NCBI RefSeq assembly: GCF_001027745.1 | Contig: NZ_LECU01000001.1 | Location: 124,001-188,000 of the forward strand | DNA from: Pedobacter sp. BMA | GTDB lineage: Bacteria; Bacteroidota; Bacteroidia; Sphingobacteriales; Sphingobacteriaceae | Direction of reading: 5' to 3' | Length of the DNA stretch: 64,000 nt | Shown here: positions 27,533 through 36,170 of the stretch, piece after piece | Layout: the number at the start of each line of letters is the position of its first letter | Position numbering within the stretch: the first letter of the stretch is position 1 | Translations under genes and position numbers: made by a program | The notes under the pieces: generated by a model | Told to the model about the DNA's origin: nothing | The model's database searches: none | Seen by the model: only the letters and a program-made list of their open reading frames with translations

Positions 27533-27540
27533 TACATTTG
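27533..27540 (+). promoter_or_regulatory. Promoter of ferritin: -7 box TACATTTG with -33 ATTG
   Basis: Exact TAnnTTTG, with ATTG at 27507-27510 spaced 22 nt upstream, a good Bacteroidota promoter. It lies 23 nt before ATG 27564 and inside the upstream in-frame extension, which rules out the earlier ATG at 27498. Confidence 0.65.
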
Positions 27541-27563
27541 TATTGTTATTAAAGCACAGAATT

Positions 27564-28091
27564 ATGAAAGATCTAATGCGTATCAAATGTTTAATATCAC
27601 AGGATATTGAAACACTTTTAAATCAGCAAATTAAAAAAGAGGCTCACTCTTCATCACTATATTTAGCAATGGCATCATGGTGTAACCAAAACGGTTATGA
27701 CTACTCGGCCGATTATTTCACCAAGCAATCTGACGAGGAGAGAATGCATCAGCTTAAATTATTCAAATATGTTTTGGATATGGGCGGTAATGCAATTTCT
27801 CCGGAAGTAACTGGTATCAAAACAGAATTCGGTGGATTCAGAGAAGTTTTCGAAGATGCACTTGAAGCTGAAATTGCCATTACTCAAAGCTTTAAAAATT
27901 TAGCATCAAGATGCCATAAAGAACAGGATTTCGTAACGATGGAATTTTTAAACTGGTTCTTGAAAGAGCAACGTGAAGAAGAGTACAAAGCGCGCAGAGC
28001 ACTCGAATTATTCGAAGTGATTGGTGAAGAAGGTACTGGAAGATGGGAAATTGACAAGCATGTTAATGACATCACCTATTCTGAAGACTAG
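27564..28091 (+). CDS. ftnA: Ferritin (non-heme, FtnA type)
   Basis: Iron-storage protein of 175 aa that assembles into a 24-mer shell and oxidises Fe(II). Ferroxidase residues are visible: Glu in KKEAHSSSLYLAMASW, Glu and His in SDEERMHQLK, Glu in EDALEAEIAITQSF and Gln in FLKEQREEE. The C-terminus is a helix ending NDITYSED. ATG at 27564 (MKDLMRIK) is used because the promoter lies just above it; ATG at 27576 is an alternative. Monocistronic with a terminator at 28121. Iron control is likely from the family, but no clear Fur box was identified. Confidence 0.92.
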   Translation: MKDLMRIKCLISQDIETLLNQQIKKEAHSSSLYLAMASWCNQNGYDYSADYFTKQSDEERMHQLKLFKYVLDMGGNAISPEVTGIKTEFGGFREVFEDALEAEIAITQSFKNLASRCHKEQDFVTMEFLNWFLKEQREEEYKARRALELFEVIGEEGTGRWEIDKHVNDITYSED

Positions 28092-28120
28092 AATAACAAC
28101 TAACAAAACATATATGGAAA

Positions 28121-28150
28121 AGCTGTTTCGAAAGAAATGGCTTTTTTTTG
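28121..28150 (+). terminator. Rho-independent terminator of ferritin
   Basis: AGCTGTTTC (28121-28129), loop GAAA, GAAATGGCT (28134-28142), followed by eight T. Two G-T pairs lie in the stem. Confidence 0.8.
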
Positions 28151-28526
28151 TTTTGAAATGAATCTATGTTAAAAAAGAAAGCTCCTATGTTTTACATAGA
28201 AGCTTCTTTTAGTTTAGGTTGTTTGGTTTATGTTGATTATGAATAAGTCTTGTAAGCTTTATAAAAAAAGCGCCGTTACCAGCGCTTTTTTTAAACCAAA
28301 TATATAATAATAATTAACGAGCATTACAAAAGTACACATATTATTTCAATATACAAGTGTTTTTCATAAATAAATTAAATATTTCTAATAAAAACTTAAA
28401 TAAAAGGAAAAACAAGCGTATTAATGTCATTAAAATACGTTCGAAAATGAATTATCAGATATTTTTTAAGACAAAACTTGCATTTTTAAATATCAAAATC
28501 ATACTTTAAGCAAATATTTAAGTCTT
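28151..28526. other. Gene-free region with two further hairpins
   Basis: No open frame. A hairpin with a CTATG/CATAG core lies at 28180-28204 (AGCT arms, one mismatch) and a bidirectional terminator lies at 28263-28292. The rest, 28293-28526, is AT-rich leader for the ATP-grasp operon. A small RNA between the terminators is possible but no promoter box was found. Confidence 0.4.
28263..28292. terminator. Bidirectional terminator-like hairpin
   Basis: AGCGC (28269-28273) pairs with GCGCT (28282-28286) around an 8-nt loop, with seven A before and seven T after, so it can stop transcription from either side. It is the third hairpin after ferritin. Confidence 0.65.
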
Positions 28527-29975
28527 ATGGTAGAAAATTTTATAAAAAATTACTTAAATCAACCCAATACTTACGATGAAATGTTTTTGAATAGTGACAA
28601 CTATCGAAATCATTATTCAAACTTCATTAACAACTTCTCAAAGGAATCGCTCGAAAATCTGAACAAAAAAGACGAACTGGCAAAAAAGTTATTCATGAGC
28701 CAGGGAATTACCTTCACTGTATACGACAGCGGAGAGGGAATTGAGAAAATATTCCCCTTTGATATCATCCCCCGTATTATTACCTCAACGGAATGGTCAT
28801 TCATTGAAAAAGGCATCAAACAACGGTTGCGGGCATTGAACCTCTTTTTGAAAGACGTTTACAGCAATCAGTTTATCATCAAGGATCAGATCGTTCCGAT
28901 TAATGTGATCTATTCCTGTCCGCATTTTTTACGGGAAATGCACAATGTCAATGTGCTTCACGACATCTATATCCATATTGCCGGTATCGACCTGATCAGA
29001 GATCACGACGGGACCTTTTATGTGTTAGAAGATAACCTGCGCACGCCATCAGGCGTAAGCTATATGCTGGAAAACAGGGAAATTACAAAAAGACTTTTCC
29101 CTGATCTGATTCCACAATGTGGCGTAAGAAGTGTAACAGAGTACCCGGCCATATTGTATAAGAATCTAATGGCGCTTTCGCCAAGAGCCGTTTCAAATCC
29201 TACGATTGTACTGCTGAGCCCGGGGATGTATAATTCTGCTTATTATGAGCATACCACACTGGCCAGACTTATGGGTGTAGAACTGGTCGAAGGCAGGGAT
29301 CTGGTGGTCAAAAATCAGAAAGTCTTTATGAAGACCACTACCGGCTTGCAGCAGGTTGATGTGATTTACCGCCGTGTAGATGACGACTACCTGGACCCGT
29401 TGGTATTTAACCCGAACAGTGTGCTAGGCGTTGCCGGTTTAATGGGCGCGTATCGCAAAGGAAATGTGGCCATCGTAAATGCAGTAGGAAATGGTGTTGC
29501 TGATGATAAGGCCGTGTATACCTATGTTCCGGATATGATCAGGTATTACCTGAATGAGGAACCGCTTTTAAAAAATGTACCCACCTATCAATTAAGTAAC
29601 CAGGATGAATTAAATTATGTTTTTGAGAACATTAATAAGATGGTGATCAAAAAGACAAACGGCAGTGGTGGTTATGGCATGCTTATGGGGCATTCCGCTA
29701 CCGAACAGGAAACTGAAGAGTATAAACTGGAAATCCTGAAAGATCCCAGAAACTTTATCGCACAGCCCACCATCAGTTTGTCTTCTGCCCCCTGCTTCAT
29801 CAATGGTAAACTGGCTCCCAGAAGGATAGATCTGCGTCCTTTTGCACTTAACGGACCTGATGGAATATCTATCGTTCCCGGAGGCTTGACAAGAGTGGCC
29901 CTGAAAGAGGGATCGCTGGTGGTGAACAGCTCACAAGGCGGAGGCAGCAAAGATACCTGGGTTTTAACTTCTTAG
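28527..29975 (+). CDS. Circularly permuted ATP-grasp type 2 protein
   Basis: A 482-aa protein of the CP_ATPgrasp_2 family (DUF404/DUF407). ATP-grasp enzymes form amide bonds through acyl-phosphate intermediates; here the order of subdomains is permuted. Family landmarks are VLEDNLRTPSGVSYMLENR near residues 168-186, VDVIYRRVDDDYLDPL near 275, GNGVADDKAVYTYVPDM near 325, and KKTNGSGGYGM near 385. The acceptor and donor are unknown. It is the first gene of an operon with an alpha-E protein 9 bp later and a transglutaminase, an arrangement conserved across many bacteria. Confidence 0.9.
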   Translation: MVENFIKNYLNQPNTYDEMFLNSDNYRNHYSNFINNFSKESLENLNKKDELAKKLFMSQGITFTVYDSGEGIEKIFPFDIIPRIITSTEWSFIEKGIKQRLRALNLFLKDVYSNQFIIKDQIVPINVIYSCPHFLREMHNVNVLHDIYIHIAGIDLIRDHDGTFYVLEDNLRTPSGVSYMLENREITKRLFPDLIPQCGVRSVTEYPAILYKNLMALSPRAVSNPTIVLLSPGMYNSAYYEHTTLARLMGVELVEGRDLVVKNQKVFMKTTTGLQQVDVIYRRVDDDYLDPLVFNPNSVLGVAGLMGAYRKGNVAIVNAVGNGVADDKAVYTYVPDMIRYYLNEEPLLKNVPTYQLSNQDELNYVFENINKMVIKKTNGSGGYGMLMGHSATEQETEEYKLEILKDPRNFIAQPTISLSSAPCFINGKLAPRRIDLRPFALNGPDGISIVPGGLTRVALKEGSLVVNSSQGGGSKDTWVLTS

Positions 29976-29984
29976 AATAATAAT

Positions 29985-30920
29985 ATGTTAAGTAGAGTAG
30001 CATCAAGCTTATACTGGTTAAGCAGATATGTGGAGCGCAGCGATGGCATGCTGCGCATGTTGAAAATCAATTACGCCTCATCGCAGGATACCATACAGGA
30101 GTTTACATGGAAACCAATCATCAGGATTTTCTCTTCTGACGATGAGCCGGAACTGTTAAACATTCAGCACGACAGCCGGGCCGTAATCGAATATTTGCTT
30201 TTAAATAGGAACAACCCGAATTCCATTTTAAATATTGTTACCCTGGCAAGGGAAAATGCCCGCAGCGTACAGGAACATATCCCAAAGGACTTATGGCAAT
30301 GCCTGAATGAGTATTACCACACGGTTAAGGATGAGAAACTGCTTTGGTATGTTCAAAAAGATGACCCCATTACAGCATTGGATATCCTGATTAAACAGGT
30401 AATGTTGTACCATGGAACGGCAGATAGCGCAATGGAACGCGGAGAAAGCAGAAGCTTTATGAAAATAGGCAAGCATCTTGAACGCAGTATACAGTCTATT
30501 GATATCCTGGATATCAAATTCAGGTTTATTACGGATAATCCTGATTTACTTACGGATATTGCTTACTGGAAACACCTGCTGCTTTCCATTGGAGGCTACG
30601 AGCTGTACCTAAAGACTTACCGCCAGGGATTTGATGCCAAGAACATCATTGAGCTGGTGATGCTGAACAACGATTTCCCCAGATCTGCACTGTACTCCAT
30701 GAACAATATCGACAGGTATTTTAGCCGGTTAAAAAGTGAAAGTAATATAGAACATTATAACAATCTGTTGTTCAAAATCGGCAGGTTAAAAAGTATGATC
30801 ACTTATAGCTCCGTGAATACCATGGAAGAGGAACAATTGCATCATTATCTAACAGAAATCAGATCTGAACTTTACGGCATCGGTAACTTATTGAACGAAT
30901 ATTATTTCGCAAATTCATAA
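29985..30920 (+). CDS. Alpha-E domain-containing protein (DUF403)
   Basis: An all-helical protein of 311 aa that opens with LSRVASSLYWLSRYVERSDGM, the hallmark of the alpha-E family. Conserved Glu/Arg positions recur through the helices, for example MERGESRSFMKIGKHLERS near 150. No catalytic residues are established. It accompanies the ATP-grasp gene 9 bp upstream and the transglutaminase 30 bp downstream. In other bacteria alpha-E domains are often fused to the ATP-grasp protein, which supports a physical complex (inferred). Confidence 0.9.
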   Translation: MLSRVASSLYWLSRYVERSDGMLRMLKINYASSQDTIQEFTWKPIIRIFSSDDEPELLNIQHDSRAVIEYLLLNRNNPNSILNIVTLARENARSVQEHIPKDLWQCLNEYYHTVKDEKLLWYVQKDDPITALDILIKQVMLYHGTADSAMERGESRSFMKIGKHLERSIQSIDILDIKFRFITDNPDLLTDIAYWKHLLLSIGGYELYLKTYRQGFDAKNIIELVMLNNDFPRSALYSMNNIDRYFSRLKSESNIEHYNNLLFKIGRLKSMITYSSVNTMEEEQLHHYLTEIRSELYGIGNLLNEYYFANS

Positions 30921-30950
30921 GAATTCTGATACCAATAAAAAGCCAACCAT

Positions 30951-31940
30951 ATGCCAGTATTCAAAATCAAACACATCACCAATTACAAATATGAGTCGCC
31001 GGTTCGTGACAGCGCGAACCAGATTATTCTATTCCCGATAAAGGACGACTTTCAAAAAGTTGTGAAACACGACCTAAATATTTCAGGAAGCCCGGAAATT
31101 GAGCTGTTCATCGACTATTATGGAAATGAGGTGGGTACATTTACACAAAACGAACCCCATACCCAGCTTAAAATATTTTCAAAAGTAAGTGTGGAGACCT
31201 TTCCGAAGCCATTACCACAAGATGACATGTTTAGCAGTGAGGAGTGGAATAGTTTAGAATATCTAAAGTATGAAGTTCCCTATATAGATTACCTACGCCA
31301 GGAACCTTTTGATGGCATTATGCAGCTGAAGGAAACTGCGTTAAGTATCAAAAACGGTGAGGATACTCCTTTTCAAACAGCTATAAAATATTGTGCCCAC
31401 GTTTTCAGCAGCTATGAATATATTAAGGGAATTACGGCAGTAGATACTACTATTGACGAGATTTTGAAGCTGAAAGCCGGCGTTTGTCAGGATTTTGCGC
31501 ATGTACTTACTGCGATGCTTAGGCTAACAGGAATTCCTGCCCGTTACGTGAGCGGCTATATTTGCCCGAACAGGGATGGCATGCGGGGCGAAGGGGCTAC
31601 CCATGCCTGGGCTGAGGCGTACTTACCGGAATATGGCTGGCTGGGCCTGGACCCTACCAATAATTGTATTGCGAATGAAAACCATGTAAGGCTCGCTGTT
31701 GGAAGAAACTTTACAGACTGCTCTCCGGTTAAAGGGGTTTACAAAGGTGGTTTCGAACACATTATGGAAGTAAATGTTTCTGTTGGCTATAATGATGAAG
31801 ATCTTGACAGCGACATCTATTTTCAGCCGAAGGAGGTGAATTACACGAAGCCATCAGGATTAACAACCACCGCCAGAACCCAGAACAGTTACCAGCAATA
31901 CATGGAAGCCATGCAGCAGCAACAACAGCAACAACAATAA
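30951..31940 (+). CDS. Transglutaminase-like protein with polyglutamine tail
   Basis: A 329-aa protein with an N-terminal beta-sandwich (Bact_transglu_N, residues about 1-85: KIKHITNYKYESPV) and a transglutaminase core. The catalytic Cys is in KAGVCQDFAH near residue 180, His in THAWAEAYLP near 223 and Asp in WLGLDPTNN near 240. Members act as transglutaminases or as peptidases. The last eight residues are all Gln, encoded by mixed CAG and CAA, after a Gln-rich lead-in NSYQQYMEAM. No signal peptide. It is the third gene of the ATP-grasp/alpha-E operon, and its likely partner is the amide-forming ATP-grasp enzyme. Confidence 0.88.
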   Translation: MPVFKIKHITNYKYESPVRDSANQIILFPIKDDFQKVVKHDLNISGSPEIELFIDYYGNEVGTFTQNEPHTQLKIFSKVSVETFPKPLPQDDMFSSEEWNSLEYLKYEVPYIDYLRQEPFDGIMQLKETALSIKNGEDTPFQTAIKYCAHVFSSYEYIKGITAVDTTIDEILKLKAGVCQDFAHVLTAMLRLTGIPARYVSGYICPNRDGMRGEGATHAWAEAYLPEYGWLGLDPTNNCIANENHVRLAVGRNFTDCSPVKGVYKGGFEHIMEVNVSVGYNDEDLDSDIYFQPKEVNYTKPSGLTTTARTQNSYQQYMEAMQQQQQQQQ

Positions 31941-32034
31941 GCGCTATTTAGGGAATAATTTTAATACTGAAGGCAGACCTGCAAAAAACTGAAATTTGGC
32001 GCTCATAAACTGAGCACTCGTAGTGTTTTTTTTC

Positions 32035-32042
32035 TAAATTTG
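32035..32042 (+). promoter_or_regulatory. Promoter -7 box of asnS (TAAATTTG)
   Basis: Exact TAnnTTTG, 21 nt before the asnS ATG at 32064. As with purL, its TTG (32040-32042) is in frame and mimics an earlier start. Confidence 0.6.
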
Positions 32043-32063
32043 CGGCTTATTATAAATAACAAT

Positions 32064-33512
32064 ATGATTAAGAGACAGCAAATTAAAGATTTATTAAAAT
32101 CGACAGCATTTGACACCGAGGTAACGGTTATGGGATGGGTTAAAACCTTCCGTAATAATCAGTTTATTGCATTGAATGACGGATCTTGCATGAGCAATAT
32201 CCAGGTTGTGGTTGATTTTAATAATTTACCTGAAGAGCTGTTGAAACGAATCACAACCGGAGCATCTATTTCTGCGACGGGTAAACTTATTGAATCATTG
32301 GGAAAAGGTCAGACTGTGGAGGTTAAAGCTACGAGTCTGGAGATTTTAGGGGACAGTGATCCCGAGAAATTCCCATTGCAACCAAAAAAACACAGCCTGG
32401 AGTTTTTGCGTGAGATTGCTCACCTTCGTTTCCGCACCAATACTTTCAACGCGGTTTTTAAAGTTCGCCACGCGCTGGCTTTTGCCATTCATCAGTTTTA
32501 CAACGAAAGAGGCTTCGTTTATATGCATACCCCGGTAATTACTGCAAGTGATGCTGAGGGTGCAGGTGAAATGTTTAAAGTCACCACTCTGGATTTTGAC
32601 AACACTCCCCGCACGGAGGATGGGAAGGTTGATTTTTCACAGGATTTTTTCGCCCGTGCGACAAATCTGACTGTTTCGGGCCAGCTGGAAGGTGAGCTTG
32701 CAGCAATGGCTTTCGGAAAGATTTATACATTCGGACCAACATTCAGGGCTGAGAACTCCAATACAACCCGACACCTGGCCGAGTTTTGGATGATTGAACC
32801 CGAATTTGCTTTCGCAGACCTTGAAGATAACATGCAGCTTGCGGAAGATATGATGAAGTATGTTATCAAATATGCTTTAGACAACTGCAAAGAAGAACTG
32901 GAGTTTTTGAATACACGTTTAGCTGAAGAGGATAAACAAAAACCACAAAATGAGCGAAGTGAGTTTGGATTACTGGAAAAGTTGGACTTCTGTTTAGCAA
33001 ACGATTTTGAGCGTTTGACTTATACAGAGGCCATCAGAATTCTAAAATCATCGAAACCAAATCAGAAAAAGCAGTTTAAATATTTAATCGACGAATGGGG
33101 TGCAGATCTGCAAAGTGAGCATGAGCGTTACCTTGTTGAAAAACACTTTAAAAAACCGGTAATTTTAACGGATTATCCTGCAGACATTAAATCCTTCTAC
33201 ATGCGCCAGAATGAACCAGACGCGGAAGGCAGACAAACGGTAGCTGCTATGGATATTTTATTTCCGGGAATTGGCGAAATGATTGGCGGATCGCAAAGGG
33301 AAGAACGTTTAGATCGTTTGACCAAGCGTATGGAGGATATGAATATTCCTCAGGACGAACTTTGGTGGTATTTAGATACACGCCGCTTCGGTACAGCACC
33401 ACATGCCGGATTTGGATTAGGTTTTGAGCGTTTGGTACTTTTCGTTACCGGAATGACCAATATCAGGGATGTAATTGCGTTTCCGCGCTTCCCGAAGAAC
33501 GCAGAGTTTTAA
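32064..33512 (+). CDS. asnS: Asparaginyl-tRNA synthetase
   Basis: Class IIb synthetase that charges tRNA-Asn, 482 aa. An N-terminal OB-fold ([21 protein letters not shown]) precedes the catalytic core, with motif 2 at [23 protein letters not shown] and motif 3 at [12 protein letters not shown] near the C-terminus. The start is ATG at 32064 (MIKRQQIKD); the in-frame TTG at 32040 is part of the promoter. Monocistronic, with a strong terminator directly after the stop codon. Confidence 0.96.
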   Translation: MIKRQQIKDLLKSTAFDTEVTVMGWVKTFRNNQFIALNDGSCMSNIQVVVDFNNLPEELLKRITTGASISATGKLIESLGKGQTVEVKATSLEILGDSDPEKFPLQPKKHSLEFLREIAHLRFRTNTFNAVFKVRHALAFAIHQFYNERGFVYMHTPVITASDAEGAGEMFKVTTLDFDNTPRTEDGKVDFSQDFFARATNLTVSGQLEGELAAMAFGKIYTFGPTFRAENSNTTRHLAEFWMIEPEFAFADLEDNMQLAEDMMKYVIKYALDNCKEELEFLNTRLAEEDKQKPQNERSEFGLLEKLDFCLANDFERLTYTEAIRILKSSKPNQKKQFKYLIDEWGADLQSEHERYLVEKHFKKPVILTDYPADIKSFYMRQNEPDAEGRQTVAAMDILFPGIGEMIGGSQREERLDRLTKRMEDMNIPQDELWWYLDTRRFGTAPHAGFGLGFERLVLFVTGMTNIRDVIAFPRFPKNAEF

Positions 33513-33519
33513 AAAAAGA

Positions 33520-33550
33520 GAGCCATTTGAAAATCAAATGGCTCTTTTCT
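33520..33550 (+). terminator. Rho-independent terminator of asnS
   Basis: GAGCCATTTG (33520-33529) pairs with CAAATGGCTC (33535-33544), loop AAAAT, then TTTT. Confidence 0.85.
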
Positions 33551-33663
33551 GTTAATGACAGGTAGGTTGTGATATGAATGTGATTAAAATAAAGAGGAGC
33601 AAAACCTGAGTCTCACTCCCCTACCTTAAACTAAACATCAATTATCTCTATAGATAGATTTTT

Positions 33664-34524
33664 TTAACTTAATTTTTTACCGGTTTTAATGAACAGGTTG
33701 GCAATCTTTTTAACGTCAGAGCCTGTTAAGAATTCATCAAAACTTTCAGCAGCGTGTGATTGAGTAGTAGCAGTACCATTAATTCCTGTGATCTGAATTC
33801 CGGCCTGAGTAGTATTTTGTTCACCTGCGTAAACGGCATCAACAGCTGTTACACCGGTATCATTACCAGTAGCGGTATAAGCAATCCAAGGTTTCAATGC
33901 ACTTGCGCCTGTAACGTTGGCAGCAACCATCTGGCGGATGTGTGAAGCATGACGTGCTTCTACTGAGTGAATTTGCAATGCTGTAGTTAACACCGCATTA
34001 CCTTTCAATATTGGCGCCTGACCTTTATAAGCCCTTACACCTGTATCTTCAAAAGCCAATGCCACTTTTAGGAAGGTTTGATAGTTGGTATCAACATCAG
34101 CAAATCCACCACCAGCAGTGAAATCAAAGTCATTGTAAACATAACCATCTGCGCCTGTAATTTGCAAAGCTCCTTTTAATAAATCTACGTGTGCACGTTC
34201 GTGATCGCGGATGGTTGTAATTGCCGCTCTTGGTGCACCTGTTGGAATATAGGTAGCCGTTGCTACAGATAATGCACGGTTATAGTAGTTATATTCCAGA
34301 TACTCTAATGCTAAAGCAAAGTTTAACACATCAGTTACGGTACTTGGGTTGGTTTGTCCATAAGCTTTGTTGAACATAGATCCCATGGCAAGTGGTAAAG
34401 CAGCAAGGGAGATTTTTTTACCGATATTGTAAAAGTCTCTCATCGCTTTACGGCGAGGGTTTAATCTCTCATAGATCTCACCATCAACTTTTTCTATTTC
34501 GTCTAATATATTTAGGATATTCAT
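33664..34524 (-). CDS. Ferritin-like domain protein (exported)
   Basis: A 286-aa protein with a ferritin-like four-helix bundle (Ferritin_2/DUF4439 type). Metal-site carboxylates and histidines are visible: ALEYLEYNYYNRAL near 92, RDHERAHVDLL near 128, ALAFEDTGVRAY near 180 and HSVEARHASHIR near 205. The first 60 residues contain NPRRKAMRDFYNIGKKIS and a hydrophobic ALPLAMGSMF stretch ending KAYGQ, which looks like a long export signal with paired arginines. It lies 18 bp after a paralogue on the same strand; the two probably form one unit. Metal and substrate are unknown. Confidence 0.82.
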   Translation of the reverse strand: MNILNILDEIEKVDGEIYERLNPRRKAMRDFYNIGKKISLAALPLAMGSMFNKAYGQTNPSTVTDVLNFALALEYLEYNYYNRALSVATATYIPTGAPRAAITTIRDHERAHVDLLKGALQITGADGYVYNDFDFTAGGGFADVDTNYQTFLKVALAFEDTGVRAYKGQAPILKGNAVLTTALQIHSVEARHASHIRQMVAANVTGASALKPWIAYTATGNDTGVTAVDAVYAGEQNTTQAGIQITGINGTATTQSHAAESFDEFLTGSDVKKIANLFIKTGKKLS

Positions 34525-34542
34525 GATTGTAGATTTTAAAGA

Positions 34543-35262
34543 TTAAAGGTTAATTACGTTAATTTTCGTTTTGATGTATTTTCCGGCAATACCTAAAACT
34601 TTGTCTGGAGTTAAAGCGCCATCCAATCCACTTGCGTTTACTGCACCCAAGGCAGTCATACTTGCCAAATCTGCAAAAGATCCGTTCGAGATGATATCTC
34701 TTACATAAGCAGCGTGACGTGCTTCAACCGAAACGATCTTACCTGCCAATACCAGATAATCTGTACTCTTAATTCTAACCCCTGCTCCATTGTAGGCTGC
34801 AACACCTAAATCTTCAAAAGCCATTGCTGTAGCTAAAACACTTGATGCGCTGGTAAAATCGATAGAAGAAAAATCTACTTCTAAACTTCCTATAGCAGCT
34901 GTGCTTAAAGCATTTTTAAAGAATTCGCGGTGAGCAATTTCATGAAACTGTATATCCTGGAAGTAAGCTCTTTGAGCTGTAGTGAAAGTTGATGGTGGAG
35001 CAGAAGCTACTTTTACATAAAATGCAGCCTCAAGCTGTTCTAATGCATAAGCGTAGTTTAAAACCCCGAAATCATCTTTAAAATCTAAAGTAGCGCCAGT
35101 TGAGATATCGCCAAAGTTGCGGTCTTTTCTACATCCTGCTGCTACCAGGGCAAGAGCAGCGGCACTTGCACCTGCATATTGCAGAAACGATCTCCTGCCA
35201 ACTGCACTGTTTAACAAACTTTCGTCAAGTTCATTTTTGGTTTCTAGTTCATTGTTTTTCAT
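34543..35262 (-). CDS. Ferritin-like domain lipoprotein with twin-arginine signal
   Basis: A protein of about 239 aa, paralogous in layout to its downstream neighbour. The N-terminus has GRRSFLQYAGASAAALALVAAGC, given here in two parts: the twin-arginine motif GRRSFLQYAG and the lipobox VAAGC. This predicts Tat export of a folded, cofactor-loaded lipoprotein. Ferritin-like motifs follow: ALEQLEAAFYVK, QFHEIAHREFF, AMAFEDLGVAAY and SVEARHAAYVR. ATG at 35262 is chosen over an upstream ATG at 35313, which would put 17 poorly fitting residues ahead of the signal. Divergent from the LytTR regulator gene. Confidence 0.82.
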   Translation of the reverse strand: MKNNELETKNELDESLLNSAVGRRSFLQYAGASAAALALVAAGCRKDRNFGDISTGATLDFKDDFGVLNYAYALEQLEAAFYVKVASAPPSTFTTAQRAYFQDIQFHEIAHREFFKNALSTAAIGSLEVDFSSIDFTSASSVLATAMAFEDLGVAAYNGAGVRIKSTDYLVLAGKIVSVEARHAAYVRDIISNGSFADLASMTALGAVNASGLDGALTPDKVLGIAGKYIKTKINVINL

Positions 35263-35384
35263 AATGAGAATTTTTAGGTATTTTGATTTCGTTTGATGAT
35301 ACATACGTGACAATTTTCAAACTGGTTTTTGTAATCGTATTTTTTTTTGTGGGGCTATTTTAATACATTCACCAACACAACACC

Positions 35385-36170
35385 ATGAACACATTAAAAG
35401 CCATTATTGTTGACGATGAAGAGTTTGCGAGATCTTCATTATTTTTTCTTCTTCAGCAGAACTGTCCGGAGATAGAAATTACCGGAATTGCTCGTTCTGT
35501 ACAAGAGGCAAAAGAAATCTTATTCAACCATCCTATCGACCTGATTTTCTTAGACATAGCCATGCCAGGCGGAAATGGTTTCGACCTGATTCCGGATGCA
35601 AAAAAACACAAAGCGGCAGTTATATTTACGACGGCTTATGACCAGTATGCCCTGAAAGCAATCAAGGCAAATGCACTGGATTATTTATTGAAACCAATTG
35701 ATATTGATGAACTGAAGACAGCAGTAGAAAAAGTTACCCAACATATTAAACTATTTCAAAATCAAAATGAAAATGATGAGCGGGTGAGCAATCTGGCCAA
35801 TAGCTTGAGTGCCAAATCAGAGATCAGAAAACTAACACTTCCTTATGGGCAGGGCTTTAAAATGATCGACGTTGATGAAATTATTTACATTGAGGCAGAC
35901 AGCAATTATTCCGTTGTACACCTGATTAACAAGGAAAAGATTACGGTTTCTAAGGTATTGAGAGAATTTGAAGAATTGCTTCCGAATGATCAGTTCGCCA
36001 GGATTCACAAATCAAGTATTATCAACCTAAACCACCTGAAAGAATACAATTCAAAAAACGGACTCCAGGTTTTCTTAAAGAGCGGTGAGAGTATCAATAT
36101 TTCCCGCAGGCGGGCAAGCGATTTTTTCGAAAAAATAAAATTATTTACCAAAGTGAGCGGTGATCATTAA
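35385..36170 (+). CDS. LytTR family response regulator
   Basis: A 261-aa two-component regulator. The receiver domain occupies residues about 4-120, with VDDEEF, the phosphorylated Asp in LIFLDIAMPGG near residue 57 and Lys in YLLKPID near 105. The C-terminal LytTR DNA-binding domain (about 150-255) has DEIIYIEADSNYSVVHL and FARIHKSSIINLNHL. The kinase gene overlaps its 3' end by 11 nt, so the two are translated together. It lies back to back with the exported ferritin-like pair, which is the obvious candidate target. Confidence 0.92.
   Translation: MNTLKAIIVDDEEFARSSLFFLLQQNCPEIEITGIARSVQEAKEILFNHPIDLIFLDIAMPGGNGFDLIPDAKKHKAAVIFTTAYDQYALKAIKANALDYLLKPIDIDELKTAVEKVTQHIKLFQNQNENDERVSNLANSLSAKSEIRKLTLPYGQGFKMIDVDEIIYIEADSNYSVVHLINKEKITVSKVLREFEELLPNDQFARIHKSSIINLNHLKEYNSKNGLQVFLKSGESINISRRRASDFFEKIKLFTKVSGDH

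Noticed and set aside
27498..27563. Longer ferritin start at ATG 27498
   Set aside because: It would precede the -7/-33 promoter pair, and the 22 added residues do not fit ferritin N-termini.
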